Source: Flavobacteriaceae bacterium ASP10-09a (GTDB lineage Bacteria; Bacteroidota; Bacteroidia; Flavobacteriales; Flavobacteriaceae). From it: a DNA stretch of 32,971 nt. Location: the NCBI GenBank assembly GCA_000981625.1, contig LAQA01000047.1:22442-55412 (forward strand), in the 5' to 3' direction. Under the pieces are notes generated by a model. That model was given only the letters and a program-made list of their open reading frames with translations, was not told where the DNA came from and did no database searches. The position numbers and the translations under genes were made by a program. Of the stretch, positions 17,729-27,494 are shown piece after piece (within the stretch, counting starts at the first letter, position 1; every line of letters starts with the position of its first letter).

Positions 17729-18193
17729 CTATTTGTACTCTCCAAAAAGTTCGAGTAGTTTTTTTTCTCTGTAAGCAAAGATTTCTTCTAATTTAGGTTT
17801 CACTAAAAAAGGGTGTACTATTTGACCTAAAATCCCCATTGGAACCTTGTAATCTATAATATCTTCCATTTCAACGCCACCATCAATTTCATTAATAAAA
17901 TGTTTATGATGCCATAACGCATAGGGGCCATACATTTGTACATCTACAAAATATTTTTTATCTTCTATGTGTGTAATTTCAGAGACCCATTTTGTTTTTA
18001 TACCTAATAGAGGTGTAACTATATATTGAATGATTTGACCTGTATATAAAGGTTTGTCTACGTTAGAAACAATATTAAAACTCATATAATCTGGTGTGAT
18101 TATTTTTAAGTTTTTAGGATTTGATAAAAACTCCCAAGCTTTATCTACTGAAATTGGTAATTTTTGTTTTTTATGAAGCGTATAGATTTTCAT
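17729..18193 (-). CDS. SRPBCC family protein (START/Bet v1-like)
   Basis: 154 aa; LHKKQKLPISVDKAWEFLSNPKNLKIITPDYM, DIIDYKVPMGILGQIVHPFLVKPKLEEIFAYR. Confidence 0.85.
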   Translation of the reverse strand: MKIYTLHKKQKLPISVDKAWEFLSNPKNLKIITPDYMSFNIVSNVDKPLYTGQIIQYIVTPLLGIKTKWVSEITHIEDKKYFVDVQMYGPYALWHHKHFINEIDGGVEMEDIIDYKVPMGILGQIVHPFLVKPKLEEIFAYREKKLLELFGEYK

Positions 18194-18194
18194 A

Positions 18195-18656
18195 TTAATT
18201 ATGAATTAGAATGTAAAGATTTAATGAAGTAGCAATACATAACCATATGATGTAAGGCAATAATAAATATTTATAATTATTCGTTTTTTTACTTAATTTA
18301 AAGAAATAATAAAATAGAAGTGATGTAAGTAAAGTAATGATTACGAAACCAAATAATACTAAATGTTGGTTAAAGAAAAAGTAATTCCAACTAACGTTTA
18401 AAATAAATTGAGTAAAAAAAATGAACGTTAATTTTAAACTATAATTTTTTATAAATAGGTGTCCTAAATAAATTGAAAAACAGATCATGATTACTGTCCA
18501 TGCAACACCAAAAACCCAGCCTGGAGGACTCCAAGGAGCTTGATTTAAATTGGTGTACCAATCTGTCATTGGCCCATTATTCATTAACCAACTACCAATG
18601 GCTAATCCTCCAAAATTAATCACTAAAAAAAGTAATGTTAATTTTACTTGTTTCAT
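18195..18656 (-). CDS. TspO/MBR family protein
   Basis: 153 aa; NQAPWSPPGWVFGVAWTVIMI, NVSWNYFFF, five predicted TM helices, LLPYIIWLCIATSLNLYI. Confidence 0.92.
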   Translation of the reverse strand: MKQVKLTLLFLVINFGGLAIGSWLMNNGPMTDWYTNLNQAPWSPPGWVFGVAWTVIMICFSIYLGHLFIKNYSLKLTFIFFTQFILNVSWNYFFFNQHLVLFGFVIITLLTSLLFYYFFKLSKKTNNYKYLLLPYIIWLCIATSLNLYILIHN

Positions 18657-18826
18657 TCTTTTGATTGAATTTCTTCTATTTTTTTTAGAACATTATCAGC
18701 TTCTAAATATTTTTTATCACTATCAACTCTATTAATCGATTGAAATTTATATGCTTCTTCCATCAATTTCTTATAAGAATCTTGCAATTTTTCTACTTCA
18801 CTTTTCTTTTTAAATAAACCAAACAT
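18653..18826 (-). CDS. Small protein resembling the Lacal_2735 / DUF6435 family
   Basis: 57 aa, MFGLFKKKSEVEKLQDSYKKLMEEAYKFQSINRVDSDKKYLEADNVLKKIEEIQSKE; stop overlaps the TspO start (ATGA). Missed by the ORF track (too short). Confidence 0.72.
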   Translation of the reverse strand: MFGLFKKKSEVEKLQDSYKKLMEEAYKFQSINRVDSDKKYLEADNVLKKIEEIQSKE

Positions 18827-18831
18827 ATGCT

Positions 18832-19305
18832 TTATGATTTTAGGTGTTTTGTGATCTTTGAACTTAATGGTTTTGTGATTGAAAAATAATAATCAATAAG
18901 TTCGCCTTCAGGAGAAATTATATATTTCTGAAAGTTCCACTTTACAGAAGAACTTTTTTTGTTATTTAGTTTTTTTGACGTTAACCAACGATATAGAGGG
19001 TGCTGTTCGTCCCCTTTAACCTCAATTTTTTCAGTTATTAGGAAAGAGACTCCATAGTTTACTTCACAGAATTCTTTTATATCAGAAGAAGAACCGGGCT
19101 CTTGACTTCCAAATTGATTACAGGGAACTCCTATAACAACTAAATTATCTTTATACGTGTTGTGCAATTCTTCTAAACCTTTGTATTGAGGTGTAAAACC
19201 ACACTTAGAAGCTACATTCACAAAAAGGATATACTTTCCTTTAAAATCTGAAAAGAGAATAGGGTTATTCTGGAGACTCTTAATCTCTATGTTATAAATA
19301 TTCAT
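18832..19305 (-). CDS. Glutathione peroxidase family (thiol peroxidase)
   Basis: 157 aa; NVASKCGFTPQYKGLEEL, GVPCNQFGSQEPGS, VKWNFQKYIISPEG. Confidence 0.93.
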   Translation of the reverse strand: MNIYNIEIKSLQNNPILFSDFKGKYILFVNVASKCGFTPQYKGLEELHNTYKDNLVVIGVPCNQFGSQEPGSSSDIKEFCEVNYGVSFLITEKIEVKGDEQHPLYRWLTSKKLNNKKSSSVKWNFQKYIISPEGELIDYYFSITKPLSSKITKHLKS

Positions 19306-19320
19306 TATGTTGAGGTTTTA

Positions 19321-20004
19321 CTATATTTTAAAACTTACAATTCCGCAGTCTAATTCAAAAATTTGACCTGATATTGAACTTGCTTTTTCAGAGATTAAAA
19401 AAGTAGCTAAGTCAGCAACTTCTTTAGGTTCCAAATATTTTTTTAAAGGATGACGTTCAGTAATGTTTTCTATCATTCGCTCATTGCGTAATAATTTTGA
19501 AGCTAAATCTGTATCAGTTACAGTTGGCGCAATTGCATTTACACGAATTAAAGGAGCTAGTTCTGCGCCTAAAGACTTTGTTAGACCCTCTACAGCTGAC
19601 TTGGCAGCAGCAACACTTGCGTGAAAAGGCATTCCTAATTTTGCAGCGACAGTGCTAAAAAGTAAAATAGAAGGTTTGTTTCCTTTTTTTAAAAGAGGTA
19701 AATAATGCTGTATTGTTTTTACAGCGCCAATGACATTAATTTCAAAGTCATTTCTAAAATCGTCTAACTTTAGTCTAGAAATTGGTTTTAAATTAATACT
19801 TCCTGGGCAATAAATTAAGGTATCTATTTCTTCTGCCTCTGGTAAGTCATCTGTAAGAATATCGCAAGTATAGTGTGTGAGGTTATCATGTAAAAGCACA
19901 GGAGCAGTTCTACTGATATTTATTATCAAATTTTCATCAATTAAAGATTTTATAATTGCATTTCCAATTCCTTTACTTCCTCCAATGACTAAAATTTTAT
20001 TCAT
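19321..20004 (-). CDS. SDR family oxidoreductase
   Basis: 227 aa; GGSKGIGNAI, STVAAKLGMPFHASVAAAKSAVEGLTKSLGAELAP, RVNAIAPTVTDT. Confidence 0.9.
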   Translation of the reverse strand: MNKILVIGGSKGIGNAIIKSLIDENLIINISRTAPVLLHDNLTHYTCDILTDDLPEAEEIDTLIYCPGSINLKPISRLKLDDFRNDFEINVIGAVKTIQHYLPLLKKGNKPSILLFSTVAAKLGMPFHASVAAAKSAVEGLTKSLGAELAPLIRVNAIAPTVTDTDLASKLLRNERMIENITERHPLKKYLEPKEVADLATFLISEKASSISGQIFELDCGIVSFKI

Positions 20005-20010
20005 ATCTTT

Positions 20011-20226
20011 TTATCTTCTTCCTTTCAAGCGCTTCTCAATTTTCTGTTTAACTACTGTTAGGCGCTTCATTTGATCCATTATTTCTGGATCTTTTTCTAA
20101 TTTGTATACTTCGTTAAGCTCTAGTACTAAGGCTTTTACTTCTCTTGATGCTAGTATTCTATCACTTGTAGTTTTAAATGAGAATTTTCTATTCTCAAAT
20201 TCTAAAGCTCTTTCTAATAAATTCAT
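20011..20226 (-). CDS. Small uncharacterised protein (tandem paralogue 1)
   Basis: 71 aa; about half identical by eye to the next ORF (ALEFE.RK..F.TTSDRI.A.RE.K.L.L.LNE.YK..KD..IMD.MKRLT..KQ.IEKRLKG). Confidence 0.75.
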   Translation of the reverse strand: MNLLERALEFENRKFSFKTTSDRILASREVKALVLELNEVYKLEKDPEIMDQMKRLTVVKQKIEKRLKGRR

Positions 20227-20303
20227 TCTATGTTTCTCTGTTTTATTCTATAATTTTCGAATATAATTATAAAAGTTAGAAAAGCAAGAGAAATCTGAAC
20301 TTA

Positions 20304-20528
20304 TTATGCAGTTAGCGGTTTACCCTTTAAACGTTTTTCAATTCTTTGCTTAATTGTTGTTAAACGTTTCATAGTATCCATAATTTTCGAATCTTTACTT
20401 TGCTTATAAATTTCATTTAAGCTTAAAATTAATTCCTTTGCTTCTCTAGCTGCCATAATACGATCACTAGTCGTCGGGAATCTCATTTTTCTAGTTTCAA
20501 ATTCTAATGCTTTATTTATTAAATCCAT
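20304..20528 (-). CDS. Small uncharacterised protein (tandem paralogue 2)
   Basis: 74 aa, same pattern as the 71-aa neighbour. Confidence 0.75.
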   Translation of the reverse strand: MDLINKALEFETRKMRFPTTSDRIMAAREAKELILSLNEIYKQSKDSKIMDTMKRLTTIKQRIEKRLKGKPLTA

Positions 20529-20825
20529 AACTTAATAATTTAAGGTGTTTTGTAATTCAACTATTTTTGATTGATTTTGGAATTTACCTCCGAAGTATGA
20601 AGTTATCGTAGAAACGGTCTGGTCTTTAATTCCTCTTGAAGAAACACAAAAGTGTTTAACCTCTAAATATATAGCCAGATTTTCGGTTTTTAAAATAGCT
20701 TTCTATTCGGTTGAAATTTTATTTTTTTAATATTACTTTGCTTTTTAATGCTACTTATGTAATTATTATCGTGTCTTTTTAATTTGCTGTTTTATAGCGA
20801 TTATCTATTAAAAGCAAAGCACAAG

Positions 20826-21098
20826 TCATCTTTTTGATATTGAGTTATTTGATATTGTTTTTTGTCTTGAACATTTAAATCTACCTTTAGCAAATGTTCT
20901 TAATTTTTCATGTTTTGTTTTTCTCCCTTGAACTCTTTTTCTCCACATTTTGAAGCTTTTCGGCTTCATTTCTCTTCGCATCAAATTAATAACTTCTTGT
21001 TCTTTAAGGTTGAATTGAAATTGAATTGATTCAAAAGTGGTTCTATCCTCCCAAGCCATTTCAATTATTCTATCAATTGCTATAACGTCAATATTCAT
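20826..21098 (-). CDS. TIGR03643/DUF2805-like protein
   Basis: 90 aa; IDRIIEMAWEDRTTFESIQFQFNLKEQEVINLMRREMKPKSFKMWRKRVQGRKTKHEK. Confidence 0.82.
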   Translation of the reverse strand: MNIDVIAIDRIIEMAWEDRTTFESIQFQFNLKEQEVINLMRREMKPKSFKMWRKRVQGRKTKHEKLRTFAKGRFKCSRQKTISNNSISKR

Positions 21099-21109
21099 TA
21101 TAATAAGAT

Positions 21110-21544
21110 TTAAGTGATAGCGTTTTGGAAATCATAGTTTGTATTATTTTCTATCTTCATGTCTATTATTTTGTCAAGAAATTTTTTATTTTCTTTTAAT
21201 AGCTTATTGTTTTTAAAGCGAACAAAGTTTCCGCAGGCATGAATACTAAAACCATTCGTTTTATATATATGCAGTTGATAAAAAGGGATTGCCCAGCTAT
21301 AGTTTTTTAGTCCTTTATTAACATGAACTATAATGCCTTTTTCTCGTATCTCTATATTGCCGTAATTGATGTCTGAAATTAAATTCATATATTTTAAGAA
21401 GCCTGGACTTACTTCATCAATAATCATTCTTTTTGAACCGACACCACCCATTTTAACTGCTTGAAAAAAAGAGTATGATTTACTTAATAAATCATCAAAA
21501 ATTGCTTCTGCTTCTTTGTTTCTATTTGTTGTGTTGTATATCAT
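21110..21544 (-). CDS. Uncharacterised protein
   Basis: 144 aa; own promoter-like region with palindrome; no family recognised. Confidence 0.7.
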   Translation of the reverse strand: MIYNTTNRNKEAEAIFDDLLSKSYSFFQAVKMGGVGSKRMIIDEVSPGFLKYMNLISDINYGNIEIREKGIIVHVNKGLKNYSWAIPFYQLHIYKTNGFSIHACGNFVRFKNNKLLKENKKFLDKIIDMKIENNTNYDFQNAIT

Positions 21545-21552
21545 ATCTAAAA

Positions 21553-21595
21553 CAAAGATAATAAATGTTTAACGTATTTTCGTTATGGTTAAACA
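21553..21595 (-). promoter_or_regulatory. Promoter plus 30-bp palindromic operator candidate
   Basis: -7 box TATCTTTG (21553-21560), 5-nt gap, then TGTTTAAC-N14-GTTAAACA (21566-21595). Confidence 0.65.
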
Positions 21596-21635
21596 AAAAT
21601 TAACATAACATTATAATATGTTAATACTCTAAAAA

Positions 21636-23126
21636 TCAATTGCTTTTTAGCATTCTGTTTCCTTCTGAAAGGGTATGTTTTTTTAGGATTCTTTCGCTTT
21701 CTTTTCTTACTTCAGTGTCTTTTTTCATATTCCATAATATATCACTTGCTTTTTTTCTAGCAATTTTAATATCCACAATTGGCTTAGGGTAAACGACACC
21801 AAGTTCAAAATCATTAAATTGTTCATCTAAAGGAGTCATTATATATGGCTCGTGTACAAACGGAGTTGGTAGATTTGCCAATTCTGGTACCCATTTTTTT
21901 ATGAAAGTTCCGTCCTCATCATGTTCTAAGCTGTTTTTTACAGGATTGTAAATTCTTAGGATATTGATTCCAGTTTCACCAGCATTCATTTGTAATTGTG
22001 GAAAATGAATTCCAGGTTCAAAATCTAAAAATAATTTAGATAAATGTTGAGATGATGATTGCCAAGGTTGCCATAAAATATGAGTAAAAAACGATACTAA
22101 CATGGCGCGCATTCTAAAGTTTAAATAACCGGTTTCTTGTAAACAACGCATACACGCGTCAATTAAAGGAAAGCCAGTTTTACCTTCTTCCCAAGCTTTT
22201 TGATATTCTGCAGAAATACTTTTCTTTAATTTTTGATATCCTTTATTTATACTTGCATTTTCCATAGTATGTTCCATTTCAAACTTCTGTATAAAATGGG
22301 CTTGCCATCGCAACCTAGAAATAAAGGCGCCTAAATGCCTTTTGTTTGCATCTGTTTTATGTTTTATTGCTTCCTGAAATATCTGACGAATAGAAACGTT
22401 TCCCCAGGCAATATAGGGCGATAATCTACTGCAACTTTCTCTTGCTAAAGCTGGTTTCGAAATATTAAACATATATTTTTCATGTCGCTTTTCAAAAAAA
22501 GTGTCGGCATATCTCCAGGCTGTTTTTGTGCCTCCTTTTTGAAAATATTCATGTTTTGGTGTTTCTAAATCTACAGATTGAAAGTATTTTTCTAGCTCAG
22601 TAATTTCTTGAATAGAAATAAAATTAGCATCTTTAAACTCATTTTTAATTAGAGGTTTATGCATGTAGTCATCCCATTTTTCAAACCAATCCTCTCTGCT
22701 TAATAATCCTCTTAAAATTCCATTATTATTGCTTTCTTTCCAGTTTACAGAGTTGTTTCTACAATATCTTGTAAATTCTTTATCTCTATTATATGTAATC
22801 AATAAACCAGTTTCTTGATGAGAAAAAACAGTATGAACTGTATATTTGTTAAATAGCTGATTAAAGGCACTTACAACTTCTGTTTGTACGCAAAGAACTT
22901 TACTGTTGTATTTTTTTAAATCAGTATTTAAATCTACTAAAGACTGTCTTATAAAGTTCCAATGGCGAATGTCATAATGAGGATCTTCGACTAATGAATT
23001 TTCAAAAACATATAAAAAAAGTACACGCTTGTTAGACTCTAAAGCATTTTTAATTGCTTCATTATCTTGCAAACGCAAATCACGTTTAAACCAAACAATA
23101 TGTATTTCTTCTTTATTAATATTCAT
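21636..23126 (-). CDS. Cryptochrome/photolyase family protein, divergent FAD-pocket type
   Basis: 496 aa; HIVWFKRDLRLQDNEAI, GKTGFPLIDACMRCLQETGYLNFRMRAMLVSFF, and HFPQLQMNAGETGINILRIYNP in place of the canonical N..NWQWVAG.G. Confidence 0.88.
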   Translation of the reverse strand: MNINKEEIHIVWFKRDLRLQDNEAIKNALESNKRVLFLYVFENSLVEDPHYDIRHWNFIRQSLVDLNTDLKKYNSKVLCVQTEVVSAFNQLFNKYTVHTVFSHQETGLLITYNRDKEFTRYCRNNSVNWKESNNNGILRGLLSREDWFEKWDDYMHKPLIKNEFKDANFISIQEITELEKYFQSVDLETPKHEYFQKGGTKTAWRYADTFFEKRHEKYMFNISKPALARESCSRLSPYIAWGNVSIRQIFQEAIKHKTDANKRHLGAFISRLRWQAHFIQKFEMEHTMENASINKGYQKLKKSISAEYQKAWEEGKTGFPLIDACMRCLQETGYLNFRMRAMLVSFFTHILWQPWQSSSQHLSKLFLDFEPGIHFPQLQMNAGETGINILRIYNPVKNSLEHDEDGTFIKKWVPELANLPTPFVHEPYIMTPLDEQFNDFELGVVYPKPIVDIKIARKKASDILWNMKKDTEVRKESERILKKHTLSEGNRMLKSN

Positions 23127-24648
23127 CTAAATTTTCTATAATATGATTTGCTTTTTCTTTAATCTTCGATCTGTCTTCGGATGACATTTTGTTTAATAAA
23201 CTATACATCATCTTCATTCTAAAATTAGAAGATAATTTTTCTTTCTTTTCATCTAGAAAATTCCAATACAGTGTATTAAAGGGACATGCATCATCTTCGA
23301 ATTTTTTTGCTTTTTTGTATACGCAAGCATCACAATAATTACTCATTTTACTGATGTAACTTCCACTAGAAACATAGGGTTTTGTTGCGATTTTACCGCC
23401 ATCTGCAAACTGACTCATTCCTCGTGTGTTAGGTAATTGAACCCATTCTATTGCATCAACATAAATCCCTAAGTACCAAGCATCAATATCATCTGGATGG
23501 ATTTGTGTTAACAGCGCAAAATTACCCGTAATCATTAATCGCTGAATGTGATGTGCGTAGCCGTTTTCCAGAGAATTATTGATTGCATTTTTTAAGCAAT
23601 TCATTTTCGTTTTACCCGTCCAAAAGAAGTCTGGTAACTTGTTACTATTCTCTAAGAAGTTTTCTTTTTTATAGTCTGGCATTAGCATCCAATACATACC
23701 TCTCATGTATTCTCGCCAACCTAAAATTTGTCTTATAAAACCTTCAACTTGCGAAATATCAATGTCATCTTCTTGCTCTCTATACGTTTTTAAAACAGCC
23801 TCAATAATTTCTTTAGGTGAAATCATCTTGGTGTTCATGGCAAAAGAAATTCTACTATGAAAAAGATAGATTTTATCTGTATGCATTGCATCTTGATAAT
23901 CACCAAAATGAACCAATAGGTGTTCACAGAAATAATCTAATTGTTCTAAAGCTTGACTTCTAGAAATAGGGTATTCAAAATATGTAGGATTGATTTTTCC
24001 AATCGTTTTTATTTCGGCCTTTTCTATGTCTGCAATAATAGTTTCAACATTAGTGTCAAAACTAATTTCTTGAGGAATTAATGCTTCTCCTTTCCATTTT
24101 TTTCGATTGCTGGCATCAAAATTCCATTTGCCTCCTTCTGGCTGGTTGTCAACTACTAAGATTTGATGTTTTTTTCGCATATTACGATAAAAGTTCTCCA
24201 TCAAAAATTGTTTTTTACCTTTAAAAAAGGTTTCTAAATCTTCTCTTTCTGTGTAGAAATGTTCTGTTGAAAAAACTTCAGCTTCAATCTTTAAATTAGA
24301 AGAAAAGTTCTTTAGCTGTTCATCTAGTCTGTATTCATCGGGTGATAAGTATTCAAATTTTTCGATATTATTTTCTTTAATTAATATCGCTAAGTTTTCA
24401 ACTAAACTTTGTGTGTTTATGGTGTCATTTATATTGAAATAGACAACAGTATGGTTTGCTTTTTCTAACGTATTTACAAAATTTCTCATCGCAGCAAAAA
24501 AGCCAACAACTTTTTGAATATGATGTGTTACATAATCTGTTTCTTGCCGCATTTCAAACAAGCAATAGGTAACATTTTTATCAGTTTCTGAAAACCATGA
24601 ATGTTCACTGTTTAATTGATCCCCTAAAATTAATCGTAATTTTCTCAT
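23116..24648 (-). CDS. Cryptochrome/photolyase-related protein of the FeS-BCP/CryPro ((6-4)-type) class
   Basis: 510 aa; LRLILGDQLN, NGYAHHIQRLMITGNFALL, CDACVYKKAKKFEDDACPFNTLYWNFL plus upstream Cys in TKMNCLKN. Confidence 0.9.
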   Translation of the reverse strand: MRKLRLILGDQLNSEHSWFSETDKNVTYCLFEMRQETDYVTHHIQKVVGFFAAMRNFVNTLEKANHTVVYFNINDTINTQSLVENLAILIKENNIEKFEYLSPDEYRLDEQLKNFSSNLKIEAEVFSTEHFYTEREDLETFFKGKKQFLMENFYRNMRKKHQILVVDNQPEGGKWNFDASNRKKWKGEALIPQEISFDTNVETIIADIEKAEIKTIGKINPTYFEYPISRSQALEQLDYFCEHLLVHFGDYQDAMHTDKIYLFHSRISFAMNTKMISPKEIIEAVLKTYREQEDDIDISQVEGFIRQILGWREYMRGMYWMLMPDYKKENFLENSNKLPDFFWTGKTKMNCLKNAINNSLENGYAHHIQRLMITGNFALLTQIHPDDIDAWYLGIYVDAIEWVQLPNTRGMSQFADGGKIATKPYVSSGSYISKMSNYCDACVYKKAKKFEDDACPFNTLYWNFLDEKKEKLSSNFRMKMMYSLLNKMSSEDRSKIKEKANHIIENLDEY

Positions 24649-24649
24649 C

Positions 24650-25960
24650 TTAAAACAATGTTTTTTCTAACCAAATTTTTCTAAACTTATGATTTGCATC
24701 ATAACGCTCAGCTTGTAATTGAGTGTTAAATTTTCGATCTCTTGGATCATTGCCAACACCAGCGACATACATCCAATTTCCATAGTTGCTATGTACATCA
24801 TAATCGATCAACATAGATTCGAAATAAGCAGCACCAATTCTCCAATCTAATAAAAGTTCTTTCGCAAAATAAGAAGCCACATTTTGTCTTCCTCTGTTGC
24901 TCATCCAGCCTGTTTCTTTGAGTTCAATCATATTTGCATTCACAAAATTGTCTTTGGTTTCGCCGTTAATCCATGTTTCAATGTTTTCACGATCAGAATT
25001 CCAATGATAATTTTTATCTAAAATCCCACCAATTTTAAAGATTTTTGAATTGTGTTTTAAAGAAATATATTTAAAATAATCTCTCCAAATCAATTCAAAA
25101 ATCACCCAATAAGTAGATTCATTTGACTCAAATTCAGCTTCGTATCTTTTTATTTCCCAATAAATAGTTTTTGCAGATAAACTACCGTTTGCCAACCAAG
25201 GCGAAAATTTTGTACTGTAATCTATACCAACTAAGCCATTTCTTGTTTTTTTATAAAACCCTACCTTTTTACTTTCAAATAAATAATAGTTTAATCTCTT
25301 CAGTGCTTCGTTTTCTCCTCCTAAGAAAGGAAATGCAGTATTCTTGTGTACTTCAAAATTGTTAAAACCTAGTTCTGAAAGTGTAGGGACTTTTGTATTG
25401 TTTTCAATAGTATTAGATAAAGGTAGTTTTGATATTAAATTTTTATCTTTGATTGTAATATATTTTTCTAACTTCTTTCTGAATTGTGTAAAAACTTCAG
25501 GGATGTTGTTAAAGTTTTTTGAAACCGTTTCGGGGTGATATAAAAATTGATCATAATCTTCCGTAAAATTTATGGTTTCTGAAAGCGTATTTTTTGTGAG
25601 ATTGTTTGTTATAGTTTCTTCTTTCGTCCATTCTTTTTGGGTGTAAATAGAATCTATTGAAAACTCATCACATATTTCATGAATTTTATTCTCAGGGCTT
25701 TCAAAATAGGTGAGAAGCGTGACGTTTAAGTTCGCTAAATTTTGTTTTAAATTGACAATTGTTTCTATTAGAAACTTCGCTCTAAACTTTGCTGTTTTTT
25801 GGAACCCAAATTCATCAATTTTAAATAATTTTGGATCAAAACAATATACAGCAATTATTTTATCGCAATTTTTAACTGCTTTTTCAAGAGAAGCATTGTC
25901 CTCTGTTCGTAAATTATTACGAAACCATATTAAACCTGTGTTATTTTGTTTCTCCTGCAT
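24650..25960 (-). CDS. DASH-family cryptochrome
   Basis: 436 aa; [47 protein letters not shown]. Confidence 0.93.
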   Translation of the reverse strand: MQEKQNNTGLIWFRNNLRTEDNASLEKAVKNCDKIIAVYCFDPKLFKIDEFGFQKTAKFRAKFLIETIVNLKQNLANLNVTLLTYFESPENKIHEICDEFSIDSIYTQKEWTKEETITNNLTKNTLSETINFTEDYDQFLYHPETVSKNFNNIPEVFTQFRKKLEKYITIKDKNLISKLPLSNTIENNTKVPTLSELGFNNFEVHKNTAFPFLGGENEALKRLNYYLFESKKVGFYKKTRNGLVGIDYSTKFSPWLANGSLSAKTIYWEIKRYEAEFESNESTYWVIFELIWRDYFKYISLKHNSKIFKIGGILDKNYHWNSDRENIETWINGETKDNFVNANMIELKETGWMSNRGRQNVASYFAKELLLDWRIGAAYFESMLIDYDVHSNYGNWMYVAGVGNDPRDRKFNTQLQAERYDANHKFRKIWLEKTLF

Positions 25961-26070
25961 TTTTCACTACAATATTTAACGTTTTCCCAATTTTTCTCCC
26001 ATTTCTTTCTCCAAGTGAACGGGCGTTTACAAACTGGGCACTCTTTTGTTGGAAGATGTTCTTTTTTCAA
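25930..26070 (-). CDS. DUF2256-type four-cysteine small protein
   Basis: 46 aa from a TTG start: [46 protein letters not shown]; overlaps the CRY-DASH start by 31 nt in another frame. Not in the ORF track. Confidence 0.82.
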   Translation of the reverse strand: MKKEHLPTKECPVCKRPFTWRKKWEKNWENVKYCSEKCRRNKITQV

Positions 26071-26072
26071 AA

Positions 26073-27494
26073 TTACTTATTAATATTATTAATCATTCCA
26101 TTAAAAACAAACCAATGAAAAGGCATTACAGCATACCAATACATTCTACCTGCTAAGCCATGAGGTCTAAAAGTTGCTGTTTGATATAAAATTCCTTCTT
26201 CAATTTTAAATTCTAACCAAGCTTCACCGGGTAAAATCATTTCTGCATAAAGTAGGAGTTTGCCTTTTTCTTTATCTGCATAAATTACGCGCCAAAAATC
26301 TAAAGCATCACCAGCATTTAATTCTGATGGATGTCTTCTTCCTCTTCGCAAACCTGCGCCTCCAAAAAACTGATCTACAAACCCTCTAATTTTCCATAGA
26401 AAAGTTCCGTAATACCATCCAGTTTCTCCACCAATAGCCCAAACTCTATTTAAAGCTCGTTCTTTATTTTTAACTTTTCTTTTTTTGAAATCCTTAAAAC
26501 AACCATGTTTTGGTACATTAATAAATTCATGCACATAGTTTTTTAATTTTCCGCTACTGATGTAAGAATCTTTCCAACTAGAAATGATACTGTTTTGTTT
26601 TATTTTTACGAAAGCAAACTCAACAGCTTGCTTATAAGACATTGGTTGTACATCTAACATTTTATTGATGTCACTTTTAATTCCAATAACTTCTACACCC
26701 ATAGAGTTAACTAAAGTACTTGCCAGTTTATAGGAAGTAGATGTTACAAAATATAACCAGTAAGAGGATAATTTTGGTGTCATTACTGGTACAGTAAGAA
26801 TCCATCTTTTTAATTTTCTAACCTCAGAGAATTGCAATAACATTTCTTTGTAAGTCAAAACTTCTGGCCCAAATACATCAAAAGACTTGTTGTACAACTC
26901 TTTTTTGCTAATTGCGCGGTGAAGGAAGGATAAAACATCTCTAATGCCTAGAGGTTGCGTTTTTGTATCTAACCATTTTGGAGCAATCATTGCAGGTAGT
27001 TTTTCAACCAAATCTCTAATAATTTCAAACGATGAGCTTCCAGAGCCAACTATAATTCCTGCTTTAAAGGTTGTTAATGCATATTTTTCTGATGCTAACG
27101 TATTTTCTACATTTTTTCTAGACAATAAATGTTTAGAAAGTTTCGTGTCATTTGTAATTCCGCTTAAATAAATAACTTGCTTTAATGTAGTTTGTTCTGC
27201 AAAACGCTTAAAATTGAAAGCACATTTCTCTTCTAAAATATGGAATTCTTTAGCAGAATTAGACATGGAGTGAATTAAATAATAAGCAACATCAATATCT
27301 TTGGGTATATTTTTTAAACTCGTAAAATCTAAAAAGTCTGCTTCTACTAGCACAATATTTTTTCGATCTCTGAAATAACTTTTTGCTCTGCCTTTATCTC
27401 TTACAGCACAAACTACCGTGTGACCATCATTTAATAATAACGGAATTAAACGTTTACCAATATAGCCTGTTGCACCTGTTACGAGAATTTTCAT
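26073..27494 (-). CDS. NAD(P)-binding SDR / DUF2867 protein (YbjT-like)
   Basis: 473 aa; [33 protein letters not shown]-terminal [23 protein letters not shown]. Confidence 0.87.
   Translation of the reverse strand: MKILVTGATGYIGKRLIPLLLNDGHTVVCAVRDKGRAKSYFRDRKNIVLVEADFLDFTSLKNIPKDIDVAYYLIHSMSNSAKEFHILEEKCAFNFKRFAEQTTLKQVIYLSGITNDTKLSKHLLSRKNVENTLASEKYALTTFKAGIIVGSGSSSFEIIRDLVEKLPAMIAPKWLDTKTQPLGIRDVLSFLHRAISKKELYNKSFDVFGPEVLTYKEMLLQFSEVRKLKRWILTVPVMTPKLSSYWLYFVTSTSYKLASTLVNSMGVEVIGIKSDINKMLDVQPMSYKQAVEFAFVKIKQNSIISSWKDSYISSGKLKNYVHEFINVPKHGCFKDFKKRKVKNKERALNRVWAIGGETGWYYGTFLWKIRGFVDQFFGGAGLRRGRRHPSELNAGDALDFWRVIYADKEKGKLLLYAEMILPGEAWLEFKIEEGILYQTATFRPHGLAGRMYWYAVMPFHWFVFNGMINNINK

Noticed and set aside
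20653-20660. Single TGTTTAAC half-site in the 20529-20825 gap (possible third light-cluster operator)
   Set aside because: No GTTAAACA 14 bp away and no -7 box at the matching 5-bp distance; only a half-site and a short AAACAC-AAAA-GTGTTT repeat.
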